DNA of 64,000 bases, taken from positions 1 through 64,000 of the forward strand of contig NZ_FNFC01000016.1 in the NCBI RefSeq assembly GCF_900100385.1. Direction: 5' to 3'. This document shows positions 51,465-60,117 of the stretch, one piece after another. Both the position numbers and the translations under genes were made by a program. The first letter of the stretch is position 1. Every line of letters begins with the position of its first letter. The notes below the pieces were generated by a model. That model was not told the origin of the DNA. It saw only the letters and a list, made by a program, of their open reading frames with translations, and did no database searches. This DNA comes from Halovenus aranensis. GTDB lineage: Archaea > Halobacteriota > Halobacteria > Halobacteriales > Haloarculaceae.

Positions 51465-52382
51465 ATGGACGGCCCCAACATCCTCGTCACCGGCGGTGCA
51501 GGTTTCATTGGGTCGAACGTCTCCAGTATGATCGCTGGGTCAAACGATGCCGTTGCCCTCAACGACGGTTATCTCGGCGACCAACGCAACCCCGGCGACA
51601 AAGTGACGTTTCTCGAACAGAACGTGCTGAACGCCGACCTGCCGACAGACGTGGACGTAGTCGTTCACCTCGCGGCGCAGTCTTGGTACGCGATGCACGA
51701 AGGGAAACACGGCTCACGGTGCGCGAAAACGTCGAAGGGTTCGTCAGCGTTGTTGAGCAGGCACGACACGACGGCTGTGACACCGTTGTCTACGCCTCAA
51801 CATCCTCGATTTACGGCTCACAGACCGACCCTTTCCCCGAGGAGATAGAGGTGACCGTAAACACCGGCTACGAGGCCTCGAAGATGGCCCCGAACGCTAC
51901 GTCGAGTACTTCTCGAACCACTACAACCTCACGGTGTGTGGACTCCGCCTCTTTTCGGTCTACCAGGGCTACGGCGGGTCGGAGGCACACAAGGACGAGT
52001 ACGCGAACGTCATCGCGCAGTTCGCCGACGACATCGCCCACGGCCGCTCGCCAGAGCTCTACGGCGACGGCACGCAGACCCGCGACTTCACGCACGTTTC
52101 CGACGTCGCCCGGGCGTTCGAACTGGCCGCGACCACGAGCTGGACGGGGTGTACAACGTGGGGATGGACCGGCACGTCTCGTGCGACGAACTGGTCGGGA
52201 TGCTCAACGACGAACTCGGGACGGATATCGAACCGACCTACGTCGAGAACCCGATTCCGGAGAGCGTCTACGTCCACGACACCTGTGCTGATGCGAGCAA
52301 GCTCCGGGAGGCAACGGGCTGGGAGCCGCAGGTGTCGCTGGAGGAAGGACTTCGGCAGGTCTGTTCGGCGTACGGAGAGTAG
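51465..52382 (+). pseudogene. NAD-dependent sugar epimerase broken by three single-base deletions
   Basis: The reading frame begins well (ILVTGGAGFIGSNV, VVVHLAAQSWYAMHEG) but must shift back one base near 51700 to continue as RLTVRENVEGFVSVVEQARHDG and YEASKMA, again near 51895 to give LRLFSVYQGYGG, RDFTHVSDVARAF, and a third time near 52130 to give HELDGVYNVGMD and the end VCSAYGE. Joined, it is a full epimerase of the GalE/GDP-mannose type. Each site is explained by loss of one base. It may be a decaying gene or a cluster of sequencing errors. Confidence 0.82.
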
Positions 52383-52412
52383 AATCTTCTCTCCGTTCGT
52401 TCAGTAGAATAT

Positions 52413-53876
52413 TTAACTCACGAACGGGAGTCCAATCGGAACGTTCCGATCAACGGTGGCACGAAAGGGAGGGGAGATGACGAACAGCGTCAGGAAATAT
52501 ACAGCTGCACCGCTCGGGACCAGCAGGGCGACTACAAGCGCGTTGTTGAGGATATCTACTGTCTCGATAGCGCCAAGAGTAATCCAGACAACTCCGCCCA
52601 TCACGAACGCGGAGATGACCTGCTTCGTCGGCTCGCGTATGGGGATATCGAAATCAATCAATCGGGAGAGCGCGACGTACGAGAGGAACAGTCCGACAAC
52701 TGTCGAGAACACCGTGGCGACCGCCGCCCCTTCAATGCCAAACTGCGAGATGAGCGCCAGGTTAAGAATAACATTGAGGGCGACAAAAACCGCGTTGATA
52801 CGAAACGTAATGTCTGGCCGATCAAGCGCGTTGAGCGCATTCAAGAACTGACTTTGGTAGGAGTAGATTAGCGTTGCGAGAATAAGAAGAGCCAGAACCG
52901 CTGCCCCTCTTCGAAACTCTGGTCCATAAAGGCGAAGGAGGTGTTCTGCGAGAATAGACCCGCCAACCAGTCCCGGTATTGCGATAAGGCCGGTGTAAGC
53001 CAATGCATCTTCAATCAACCCCACGGTAGACTGTTTTGAGGCCTGTGAAGACTTAAAACTAATTTCTGGGAAGATTGTCCTGCTAATTGACGAACCAAAT
53101 AGTTCAATAAATTTGGCGATAGACCAAGCGACGGAGTAAACACCAACTGACCCCGCCGAAACGAATACCCCCAGCAAGAGGATGTCGACCTGGTTAAATG
53201 CGCGTGATTCTAACTTACCTAGCCAAGAGAACTTGGCGTAGTCGAACAGACTCGTGAAGTGTTCTCTCGTGGGTCGTGCAGGCGATACAGTAATCCATCG
53301 GAGTCCGACAACACCGACAACGATCCCACCGAGAACCCATCCGATGAGCATACCAGCCAGACTGTACCCCAAGAGAACTAATCCGACCTGAAAGAGTGTT
53401 TTACCGCCGATATTAACGATGTCCAAGAGCCCCCGAATGTGAACCATCCGTTGTGCGACCAATAGCCGGAATACTGTACGAGAAAAGAGCCTGGCGAACA
53501 AAACAGCGATGACGAACCAGATGACAGCAGTGGAGACGTAGACATCGAACTCATCAATGTATGCAGTAACCCAGGGTTCGAACAGCACGAGACCTAACGA
53601 GAGGACACCAAGAATTGATAGCGTCCAGACCACTGCGGCTACCAAAAACTTCCCCTGGTTAGGACCCTCTCCCTCACTAATCCGCTTTTTCATTGCTTCG
53701 CCTATTCCGAGGTCAGCCGATAGCATCAACCAACTCGAAAAGGTCATAACTAGCGCGTAGAGACCCATGACCTCAGTGCCAAGGGTACGGGCAAAATAGA
53801 GTGTCGAGAGGAACCCTACAGCCGACGCAATTAATTGAGAGACAAAGACAATAATTGAAGTTTGTCCAATTTTCAT
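52413..53876 (-). CDS. Wzx-type polysaccharide flippase
   Basis: 487 residues with about fourteen membrane helices and the MATE/MOP fold of oligosaccharide flippases (AVGFLSTLYFARTLGTEVMG at the start, FQVGLVLLGYSLAGM, ALAYTGLIAIPGLVGGSIL). It would move lipid-linked sugars across the membrane. A ggag site before the ATG is visible. Base composition is more AT-rich than in the left half of the window. It lies last in a reverse-strand run with neuB and neuA-pseG. Confidence 0.88.
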   Translation of the reverse strand: MKIGQTSIIVFVSQLIASAVGFLSTLYFARTLGTEVMGLYALVMTFSSWLMLSADLGIGEAMKKRISEGEGPNQGKFLVAAVVWTLSILGVLSLGLVLFEPWVTAYIDEFDVYVSTAVIWFVIAVLFARLFSRTVFRLLVAQRMVHIRGLLDIVNIGGKTLFQVGLVLLGYSLAGMLIGWVLGGIVVGVVGLRWITVSPARPTREHFTSLFDYAKFSWLGKLESRAFNQVDILLLGVFVSAGSVGVYSVAWSIAKFIELFGSSISRTIFPEISFKSSQASKQSTVGLIEDALAYTGLIAIPGLVGGSILAEHLLRLYGPEFRRGAAVLALLILATLIYSYQSQFLNALNALDRPDITFRINAVFVALNVILNLALISQFGIEGAAVATVFSTVVGLFLSYVALSRLIDFDIPIREPTKQVISAFVMGGVVWITLGAIETVDILNNALVVALLVPSGAAVYFLTLFVISPPFRATVDRNVPIGLPFVS

Positions 53877-54034
53877 CGAATTCTCCTCATTTTTCGTTGT
53901 TATATTCAGGAATGGCGGTCATCATTGAGTCACAGTCACTCAACTGCCAAGAGAGGTTTCTCAGGTCAGAGTTAAAACGTCCTCGAAAGTCTAGCGCGAC
54001 ATTTGAACCAGCAACAGCCCTATTCATACGGGTG

Positions 54035-55108
54035 TTACAGCATATCCCACATCAGGATCTCGTCTGCATCGATGTCTTTTGGCGCAACTCTCCCGACTAC
54101 CTCGTCAAGCATCGCGGGTTCGATTCCAGTACCAGGGCGCTTGACTGCGATGTGCTCCCGTGTTATCGTCTCGGCTTCATCGATGTCCGTCGCTGCGACA
54201 AGACTCCTGCGCGCGTAAAGACGGCTGTCCTCCTCCGGTTCAATTGGGTGCTTGACGTGCTCGCCGGTCGTCCTCGCAATGAACGCCAGGTTGTCCCGGA
54301 ACTCTCGAACGTCGTCCGGATTCATGGCATGGTAGTGGTCGTTGCCCTCCAGCGTCTTGTCGAGCGTGAAGTGTTTCTCGATGACGTCTGCACCCCGAAC
54401 CGTCGCGTTGACCAGCGTCAACATGGCGTCGTCCGGAGGTACGTGGTCTGAATAACCGGTGGTGTACTCCGGGAACGCGCGGTCAATGTGCTCGATCATA
54501 CCCAGGTTCGCGTTCTCCGGATCGGTCGGATACTGGAGAATGCAATGCATTAGACAGAGGTTAACGTCGTCGGCCTCAGATTCGATGACTCGCACCGCCT
54601 CGTCGATCTCGCCGACCGTGCTCGCCCCGGTGGACAGGAGAATCGGCTTTCCCTTCCTCGCGATGTGTCGCAACAGTGGATAGTTCGTGATGTCCGCGCT
54701 GGCGACCTTGTAGGCTGGCACCAGATTATCGAGATAATCTACGGCCTCGTGGTCGAACGGCGTCGAGAGGAAGTCGATGTCGTAGTTGCTGGCTGACCAC
54801 GCCGCAATCTCTTCGAACTCCGCCGCGCCGAATTCGTCATACTGCGAGAACAGCTCATACTGCGAGGCCGTGGACTCCTCCTCGGTATCCCAGTAGGCCG
54901 GCGAGTTCCGCGATGCCAGGCTCTCCGCGGAGTAGGACTGGAACTTCACCGCATCGACGCCTGCATCGGCCGCCTGCGCAACCATCTTCTTCGCGGCCGC
55001 GACCTTCGAGATGTCCTCCTCGTCGGCGATGTCGAAGTGATTGACCCCAATTTCGGCTATCAGGTACGGTTGCTGGCGATTGGTCACGTCGGTGTCGTTA
55101 ATTCTCAT
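54035..55108 (-). CDS. neuB: N-acetylneuraminate-type nonulosonic acid synthase
   Basis: 357 residues. It condenses phosphoenolpyruvate with a six-carbon amino sugar to form a nine-carbon sialic-like acid. The barrel domain has LIAEIGVNHFDIADE, VDAVKFQSYSAESLA, LSTPFDHEAVDYL, KVASADITNYPL, ILLSTGAST and EKHFTLDKTLEGNDHYHAMNPDD. A C-terminal SAF domain ends in AVKRPGTGIEP. Which sugar (sialic, legionaminic or pseudaminic) is not decided by the sequence. Its start overlaps the end of the upstream fused gene by 11 bases. Confidence 0.93.
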   Translation of the reverse strand: MRINDTDVTNRQQPYLIAEIGVNHFDIADEEDISKVAAAKKMVAQAADAGVDAVKFQSYSAESLASRNSPAYWDTEEESTASQYELFSQYDEFGAAEFEEIAAWSASNYDIDFLSTPFDHEAVDYLDNLVPAYKVASADITNYPLLRHIARKGKPILLSTGASTVGEIDEAVRVIESEADDVNLCLMHCILQYPTDPENANLGMIEHIDRAFPEYTTGYSDHVPPDDAMLTLVNATVRGADVIEKHFTLDKTLEGNDHYHAMNPDDVREFRDNLAFIARTTGEHVKHPIEPEEDSRLYARRSLVAATDIDEAETITREHIAVKRPGTGIEPAMLDEVVGRVAPKDIDADEILMWDML

Positions 55109-56735
55109 GGTCTTTCTCGAAGATGATATTCTTGATCCGATCGATGCCGTTCGCGATGTCGGTGTCCTCAAGTGCCGCCCGCATCGCCTCACGTCTGTCG
55201 CTGTCGGTGATACAGTCTTCTACTGCCGTCCGGATGTTCCCCTCCGTGACGTAGTCCGCCTGTCCGAGCGCGAGAATGCCGCGCGAAACATGGGCGTAGG
55301 GGTGTTTCTGTTCGCGGTGATTCTGGGCGATAGAGATAGTCGGCAGGTTCATCGAACTGGCCTCGTATAGCGTCCGACCGTTCGACGTAATCAGGAGGTC
55401 AGCCTGTTCCATGTGCTCCGCCATCGAGTTGACGTTCTGGCTAATTTTCACATCGATCTGGGCTGGATATCCTTCGATAATTGGCCGCAAGGTCTCCTCC
55501 TGGGCATACCCTAGCCCGATCACAACGTCGAGATGTAGGTCGATATCTACGTCAGCGAGCGCGCGGAGCGTCTTGGCAGTGAGGTTGTTCTCGTCTGTCC
55601 CCCCGAACGAAATCATGATGCGCTCGACATCGGGTATCGCCTCGTGAGGGGTGGCATAGCGGAACTCGTTCCGCAGACAGAAGTACTTGAACCCGAAGTA
55701 GTGATTCTTGGGCGGGTCAGAGTACTCATATAGCGCGTTGACGACCGCATCCGCGTGTTCTGTTCCGTCGCCGAGGTCCTCGAAGTTGACCACACGACAG
55801 CCACAGTCCGTGAGCGCCCGCACGTACTCCGCGGAGGTGTCGAGCACGTCATTGACCACCACGTCGGGCGAGGACGACCGAACGTACTCGACGAATGAAT
55901 CCTCGCTGTCGAAGGTGCGATAGTCATAGTTGCTCTCGTCGAGATTCTCGATGGCGAGATCGTTCCCCTCGACGGTCGCGAACTCGACGTCGTGCTCGAA
56001 GATGTGGTCCGCAATAGTGATGCCGCGATACACGTGGCCCGTCCCGGCCTGCCCATTCCCGATTACCCGATACACCACCCGCTTTCTCCGGAGGTAGTTC
56101 TCCGCAAGAAGCCAGTCGGCGTACGTGTCAATATCGATGCCCTGACGGGCGGGAACTTCGTGGAATGCCGGGTCGTCGCCGACTCGCCGGCCGTCCCGAA
56201 TCAGCGAGTTGTGAGAGAGAAAAACGCCGATTTCCTCATAGATTTTGTCCATGTACTGCCGGTTCTTCCGCTCATCGGGGACTGGCGTGTACGAGTCGTC
56301 CTCAACCGCCCAGTACTGGTGAGTGCTGTCGCGAACGAAGACGACGCTGTCGCTGTGGGCGTCGAAACCGATCCGGATACCACGGTCGATAGCGTCGGTG
56401 GACAGGAGGGGGACGGTCGGCTGTAAACACAGAACGTACTCGAACGCACCGTCTAGCGCGTCGTAGGCGTGCTCCATCACGGGTGCGAGCGGAACCTCGT
56501 CAGTGGCCAACTCCACCGGGCGTTCGATGACCTCGTCTGCCCCGTACTTCCGGCCGACTTGTGCGATTTCTCGGCTATCGGTAGTGAGAACGACACTGTC
56601 GACAAGTTGTGCGTCCTTGCTCTTGGCGATCGTGTGAGCAACGAGCGGCCTGTCCCCGAGGGCCCGAACGTTCTTGCGGGGTATCCCTTTCGACCCTCCG
56701 CGAGCGGGGATGACTGCAACGACGTTACCAGACAT
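55098..56735 (-). CDS. Fused CMP-nonulosonate synthetase and PseG-like hydrolase
   Basis: 545 residues in two enzymes. The first 220 form a CMP-sialic acid synthetase (NeuA: VIPARGGSKGIPRKNVRALGDRPLVAHTI, LCLQPTVPLL). Residues about 222-545 form a PseG-like GT-B fold (GNGQAGTGHVYRGITIADHI, MISFGGTDENNLTAKTL, LLITSNGRTLYEASSMNLPTI), which removes UDP from an acetamido sugar before NeuB acts. One protein would thus supply the steps before and after NeuB. A tatataatta box lies at 56769-56778. Confidence 0.9.
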   Translation of the reverse strand: MSGNVVAVIPARGGSKGIPRKNVRALGDRPLVAHTIAKSKDAQLVDSVVLTTDSREIAQVGRKYGADEVIERPVELATDEVPLAPVMEHAYDALDGAFEYVLCLQPTVPLLSTDAIDRGIRIGFDAHSDSVVFVRDSTHQYWAVEDDSYTPVPDERKNRQYMDKIYEEIGVFLSHNSLIRDGRRVGDDPAFHEVPARQGIDIDTYADWLLAENYLRRKRVVYRVIGNGQAGTGHVYRGITIADHIFEHDVEFATVEGNDLAIENLDESNYDYRTFDSEDSFVEYVRSSSPDVVVNDVLDTSAEYVRALTDCGCRVVNFEDLGDGTEHADAVVNALYEYSDPPKNHYFGFKYFCLRNEFRYATPHEAIPDVERIMISFGGTDENNLTAKTLRALADVDIDLHLDVVIGLGYAQEETLRPIIEGYPAQIDVKISQNVNSMAEHMEQADLLITSNGRTLYEASSMNLPTISIAQNHREQKHPYAHVSRGILALGQADYVTEGNIRTAVEDCITDSDRREAMRAALEDTDIANGIDRIKNIIFEKDHEN

Positions 56736-56768
56736 TGTTCAAAGTATGTAGAATATTTAATCCACGGG

Positions 56769-56778
56769 TATATAATTA
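56769..56778 (-). promoter_or_regulatory. Box A of the nonulosonate operon
   Basis: tatataatta lies about 38 bases before the ATG at 56735 in an AT-rich gap that also holds ttattaatt serving the plus-strand gene at 56905. Confidence 0.45.
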
Positions 56779-56904
56779 GCCGGTTCGCCCAACGGGCAAC
56801 CTCTCGGTTGGTTGCGGTCACCGCCATCTGTACTCGGCGGAATCACCGATACGAGATACCCCCTGACTTATTAATTTCCAAGATAGAGGACGGTTATACA
56901 GTCA

Positions 56905-57882
56905 ATGTTGCCAGAGCGATACTCTCTAGAGAACTTCGAGCGGGCACTCAGGGACCCAGAGCACTTCCACGAAGAGTTGCGACGAGTCAACAGAGCACTA
57001 AACAGCCGCCTGTACGCGGGACGCTACGCGGATGCGTTCGATGTGATGGAGGAGGACTGGGACAACCTGATTATTCTCGACGGGTGCCGGTACGATATAT
57101 TCAAATCAGTTAGCACCATCGAGGGAGACCTGTCGCGCATCGTCTCTCAGGGAGGGCACAGTTTCGAGTTCATGGAGAAAACCTTCTCTGGCCACCAGTT
57201 TCACGACACCGTCTACATTACCTCGAATCCCTGGATAGAGCATTTCGAGGACAACATCTTCTTCGCACGGCGAACCACCTACGACGAGGAGAATCAGAGC
57301 GGGGAGCGACGGCGGCCCGAGGACGTCCTCGAACTCGCACTGGAAACGTTCGAGGAGTACCCGGACAAACGCTACATCGTTCACTTCATGCAGCCAAACA
57401 ACCCCTACGTGGGCCAGCGTGCGGAGGAACTTCGAGCGCGGTTACTTGAGGAGGAGTCTCTGGCACTGACCGAGTTACACCCTCACCGCGCGACTGACAG
57501 CAGTGGAGAGATAACGGAACTTCCTCACCTCCGCCGGGCGTATAAGAACGGGTATATCTCCCGTGACGAGATGATGGGCATCTACCGCGAGAACCTCGAG
57601 ATAGCGCTTGAACATGCGGAACACGTGATGGAAGAACTCGGCGGGAAGTCGGCTATCACAGCCGACCACGGGGACATGTTCGGGGAGCGCCTTCCGCCGC
57701 TGTACCTGCGCGAATTCTCACACTGGAAGTACACATACTCCAAGCAGTTACGGAACGTGCCGTGGCTGGTCACCGAGCGGGGAGCGCGTCGGGAGGTTGT
57801 GACGGAACAACCTGTAGAGAACAATCGACTCCAGGAGCGTGACGTCGAAGAACATCTGCGGTCGATGGGATATCTCTCCTGA
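56905..57882 (+). CDS. Alkaline-phosphatase-superfamily (sulfatase-like) protein, first paralogue
   Basis: 325 residues. Metal-ligand motifs of the superfamily are LIILDGCRYDIF (about 52-63) and ITADHGDMFGE. The place of the usual Ser/Thr/Cys nucleophile is occupied by QGGHSFEFMEKTF. Histidine-rich DKRYIVHFMQPNNPYVG lies between. Related haloarchaeal proteins sit in surface-glycan clusters and may move or remove sulfate, phosphate or phosphoethanolamine. There is no signal peptide, so it likely works in the cytoplasm. A paralogue follows at 57980. Confidence 0.82.
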   Translation: MLPERYSLENFERALRDPEHFHEELRRVNRALNSRLYAGRYADAFDVMEEDWDNLIILDGCRYDIFKSVSTIEGDLSRIVSQGGHSFEFMEKTFSGHQFHDTVYITSNPWIEHFEDNIFFARRTTYDEENQSGERRRPEDVLELALETFEEYPDKRYIVHFMQPNNPYVGQRAEELRARLLEEESLALTELHPHRATDSSGEITELPHLRRAYKNGYISRDEMMGIYRENLEIALEHAEHVMEELGGKSAITADHGDMFGERLPPLYLREFSHWKYTYSKQLRNVPWLVTERGARREVVTEQPVENNRLQERDVEEHLRSMGYLS

Positions 57883-57979
57883 CCGTCAAGGTCGCTCTTT
57901 TCTGAGGAACGACATGCTTTACTGGAGGGGAGAAGAAGGTGGAATATCCATCCGACGAGCTCACAGATACAACTGAACA

Positions 57980-58993
57980 ATGATAATTAACAAGGAAAAT
58001 ATACGGAAGGGGATCCAGAACCCGAGACAAGGCGTCGCCTTCCTTGCAAACTATCTGAAACGCTACTACAATCCAATCAACCTCTCGGAGACGATCCTAT
58101 CGGTAGGTGTCAACTCGCGGATTTCGCGGGGAACACACGTGCTGGAATGTGATTGGGATTTGCTAATTATCCTCGACACCTGTCGAGTCGACGCCATGGA
58201 ACGCGTCGCACCGGAGTACGAGTTCATCGATGAGGTAGACAGAGTCTGGTCGCGGGGCGGTAGCTCACCCGAGTGGATTGCACAGACGTTCGACGCCGAA
58301 TATCGAGATATTCTGCAAAACACGGCGCTTCTCACGGCCAACCCGAAGTCCGAGGTAGTCCTCGAAGACCGCGAGTACGTGCCAGAGAAACACACCGTCC
58401 ACCACAAGCGACTGTTCCGATACGGCAAGTGGAACCTGATAGAAGTGGAGGATTTGGCGCGGTACGAACGCCTCTGGAAGTTCGAGCCAAGAGAAGCCGA
58501 TGGCGAAGCGGTCCACACGGCGACGCCACCTCGCGTCGTCACGGACCGGGGGATCGAAGCCATGCGAAATGGGGACTACGAGCGGGTCATCCTTCACTAC
58601 ATGCAGCCACACTACCCGTACATATCGAATGCAATAACAGAAAGTCGTCAACTATGTGACTTTGAAATGAAACCCTCCGCTATGAAAAAGCACGGGAGAG
58701 AGAAAGTCTATCAAGCGTATCTTGATGACCTGCGCTACGTACTCAGTGATGTCTCACTCTTGCTGGAGAACGTCGACGCAGAGAAGGTCGTTCTGTCGGC
58801 CGACCACGGCGACGCCTTCGGTGAGTACTGGATGTACGGGCACGACCCCGGTCGTATCCACCCTGACGTACGATACGTGCCGTGGGTGGAAACCTCCGCA
58901 GAAGATACAGGGTCATACGAACCCGAGACAGAACCTGTCGAGACGAAGAACGTGTCCACAAAAGATCAACTTCGCGATCTGGGATACCTCTAA
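57980..58993 (+). CDS. Alkaline-phosphatase-superfamily protein, second paralogue
   Basis: 337 residues. It shares with the first paralogue the motifs LIILDTCRVDAM, RGGSSPEWIAQTF, VILHYMQPHYPYI and LSADHGDAFGE, and the same C-terminal form (RDLGYL). The N-terminal 50 residues are basic and helical and may touch the membrane or a partner. Substrate specificity is unknown. It ends 6 bases before a beta-propeller gene, suggesting an operon. Confidence 0.82.
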   Translation: MIINKENIRKGIQNPRQGVAFLANYLKRYYNPINLSETILSVGVNSRISRGTHVLECDWDLLIILDTCRVDAMERVAPEYEFIDEVDRVWSRGGSSPEWIAQTFDAEYRDILQNTALLTANPKSEVVLEDREYVPEKHTVHHKRLFRYGKWNLIEVEDLARYERLWKFEPREADGEAVHTATPPRVVTDRGIEAMRNGDYERVILHYMQPHYPYISNAITESRQLCDFEMKPSAMKKHGREKVYQAYLDDLRYVLSDVSLLLENVDAEKVVLSADHGDAFGEYWMYGHDPGRIHPDVRYVPWVETSAEDTGSYEPETEPVETKNVSTKDQLRDLGYL

Positions 58994-58999
58994 TAGATC

Positions 59000-60094
59000 A
59001 TGCGTTCTACGAGGAAAGAACGGCTGAAAGCGTACCTGGCGCGGTCGAAGCTTCTCCGGGCATCCTACTGGAAAGCCAGGCGGACGCAGTCGAAAGTTGC
59101 TAGGGGCCTCCACAGCAAGCGCCAGCCCGATTCACAGCAGTTTGACTCCTTTGCGAAGCTTGATGGGGAATCTGATTCCGAGGAAAATCCGGCCACACCC
59201 ATCGTAACGGATGAGTACGAACTGCGACCCCATCCCGACGCGTCTAACCCCGTCCTCACGCACGCTGACGTGCCGTTCCGACTGGCCAACTTCGTCGCCG
59301 ACCCTTTCGTTGTTTTCGAGGACGGCGTATATCACATGTTCTTCGAGATAAAGGACGTAGCCCGTCAGGTCTACATTGCCCATGCATACAGCCACGACGG
59401 TCTAGAGTACACGTACAACGACGTCGTCATCCACCCGGAAACGGCACAGCACACGTATCCGATGGTATTCGAACACGACGGGGAGTGGCTGATGGTCCCC
59501 TCCCCCGGACCAGGTGTGAAAGGAGAGTTTCAAATCTACCGTGCCACGTCTTTCCCGACCGACTGGGAACTCATTAAAGTGCCTCTTAAGACGGGCGTTC
59601 GACAGGATCCGACCCTGTTCCAGTATGACAGCAGGTGGTACTTACTATTCCAGGATACCGATCAGATGGACATTGAACTCTACCACGCCGAAACCCTACT
59701 TGAGGGGAACTGGCAGAGACACCCCGCAAGCCCGGTGTTCTGCAACGATTCCGAGAAGTTACGGCAGTGCTCTATCGGTAGTGCCGAGAACGTCCCCTCT
59801 GGGTACCCGCTGGTACACGACGGTGGTGTCGACATATTCTTCCGTCGCCATACGGTTCCCGACCTGCGCCACTACCGGATAACGAAACTGAATGAGACCA
59901 GCTTCGTTCACGAACAGGTGAATCCGGAGGGTCCGTTCCGAGACACCGACCGCGACCTGTGGAACGAGCAATTCATCCACACTGTCAACCCAGTGTACCC
60001 GTTTGACCACGGGCGGAACATAGTCGCAATAGACGGTCTACCGTCAGATTCGTACACGTGGAGTATCGGAATTTTCGCGGCCGTATCCCGATAG
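59000..60094 (+). CDS. Beta-propeller protein resembling the N-terminal domain of GIPC glucosaminyltransferase
   Basis: 364 residues. A basic N-terminus (about 1-45) precedes a five-bladed propeller of the kind seen in glycosyl hydrolase family 43-like domains: NFVADPFVVFEDGVYHMFFE, SHDGLEYTYND, TYPMVFEHDGEWLMVPS, RQDPTLFQYDSRWYLLFQ. The acidic residues in ADPF and QDPT correspond to the sites of GH43 catalytic or structural acids. The same domain occurs at the start of plant glucosamine inositolphosphorylceramide transferase. It may bind or trim the glycan. Confidence 0.78.
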   Translation: MRSTRKERLKAYLARSKLLRASYWKARRTQSKVARGLHSKRQPDSQQFDSFAKLDGESDSEENPATPIVTDEYELRPHPDASNPVLTHADVPFRLANFVADPFVVFEDGVYHMFFEIKDVARQVYIAHAYSHDGLEYTYNDVVIHPETAQHTYPMVFEHDGEWLMVPSPGPGVKGEFQIYRATSFPTDWELIKVPLKTGVRQDPTLFQYDSRWYLLFQDTDQMDIELYHAETLLEGNWQRHPASPVFCNDSEKLRQCSIGSAENVPSGYPLVHDGGVDIFFRRHTVPDLRHYRITKLNETSFVHEQVNPEGPFRDTDRDLWNEQFIHTVNPVYPFDHGRNIVAIDGLPSDSYTWSIGIFAAVSR

Positions 60095-60117
60095 CCGGTT
60101 GTTGGGGGGTGCGGATG

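Noticed and set aside
54115-54140. A tRNA-like T-loop sequence (gttcgattcc)
   Set aside because: It lies inside neuB, and no acceptor or anticodon stem could be paired around it.
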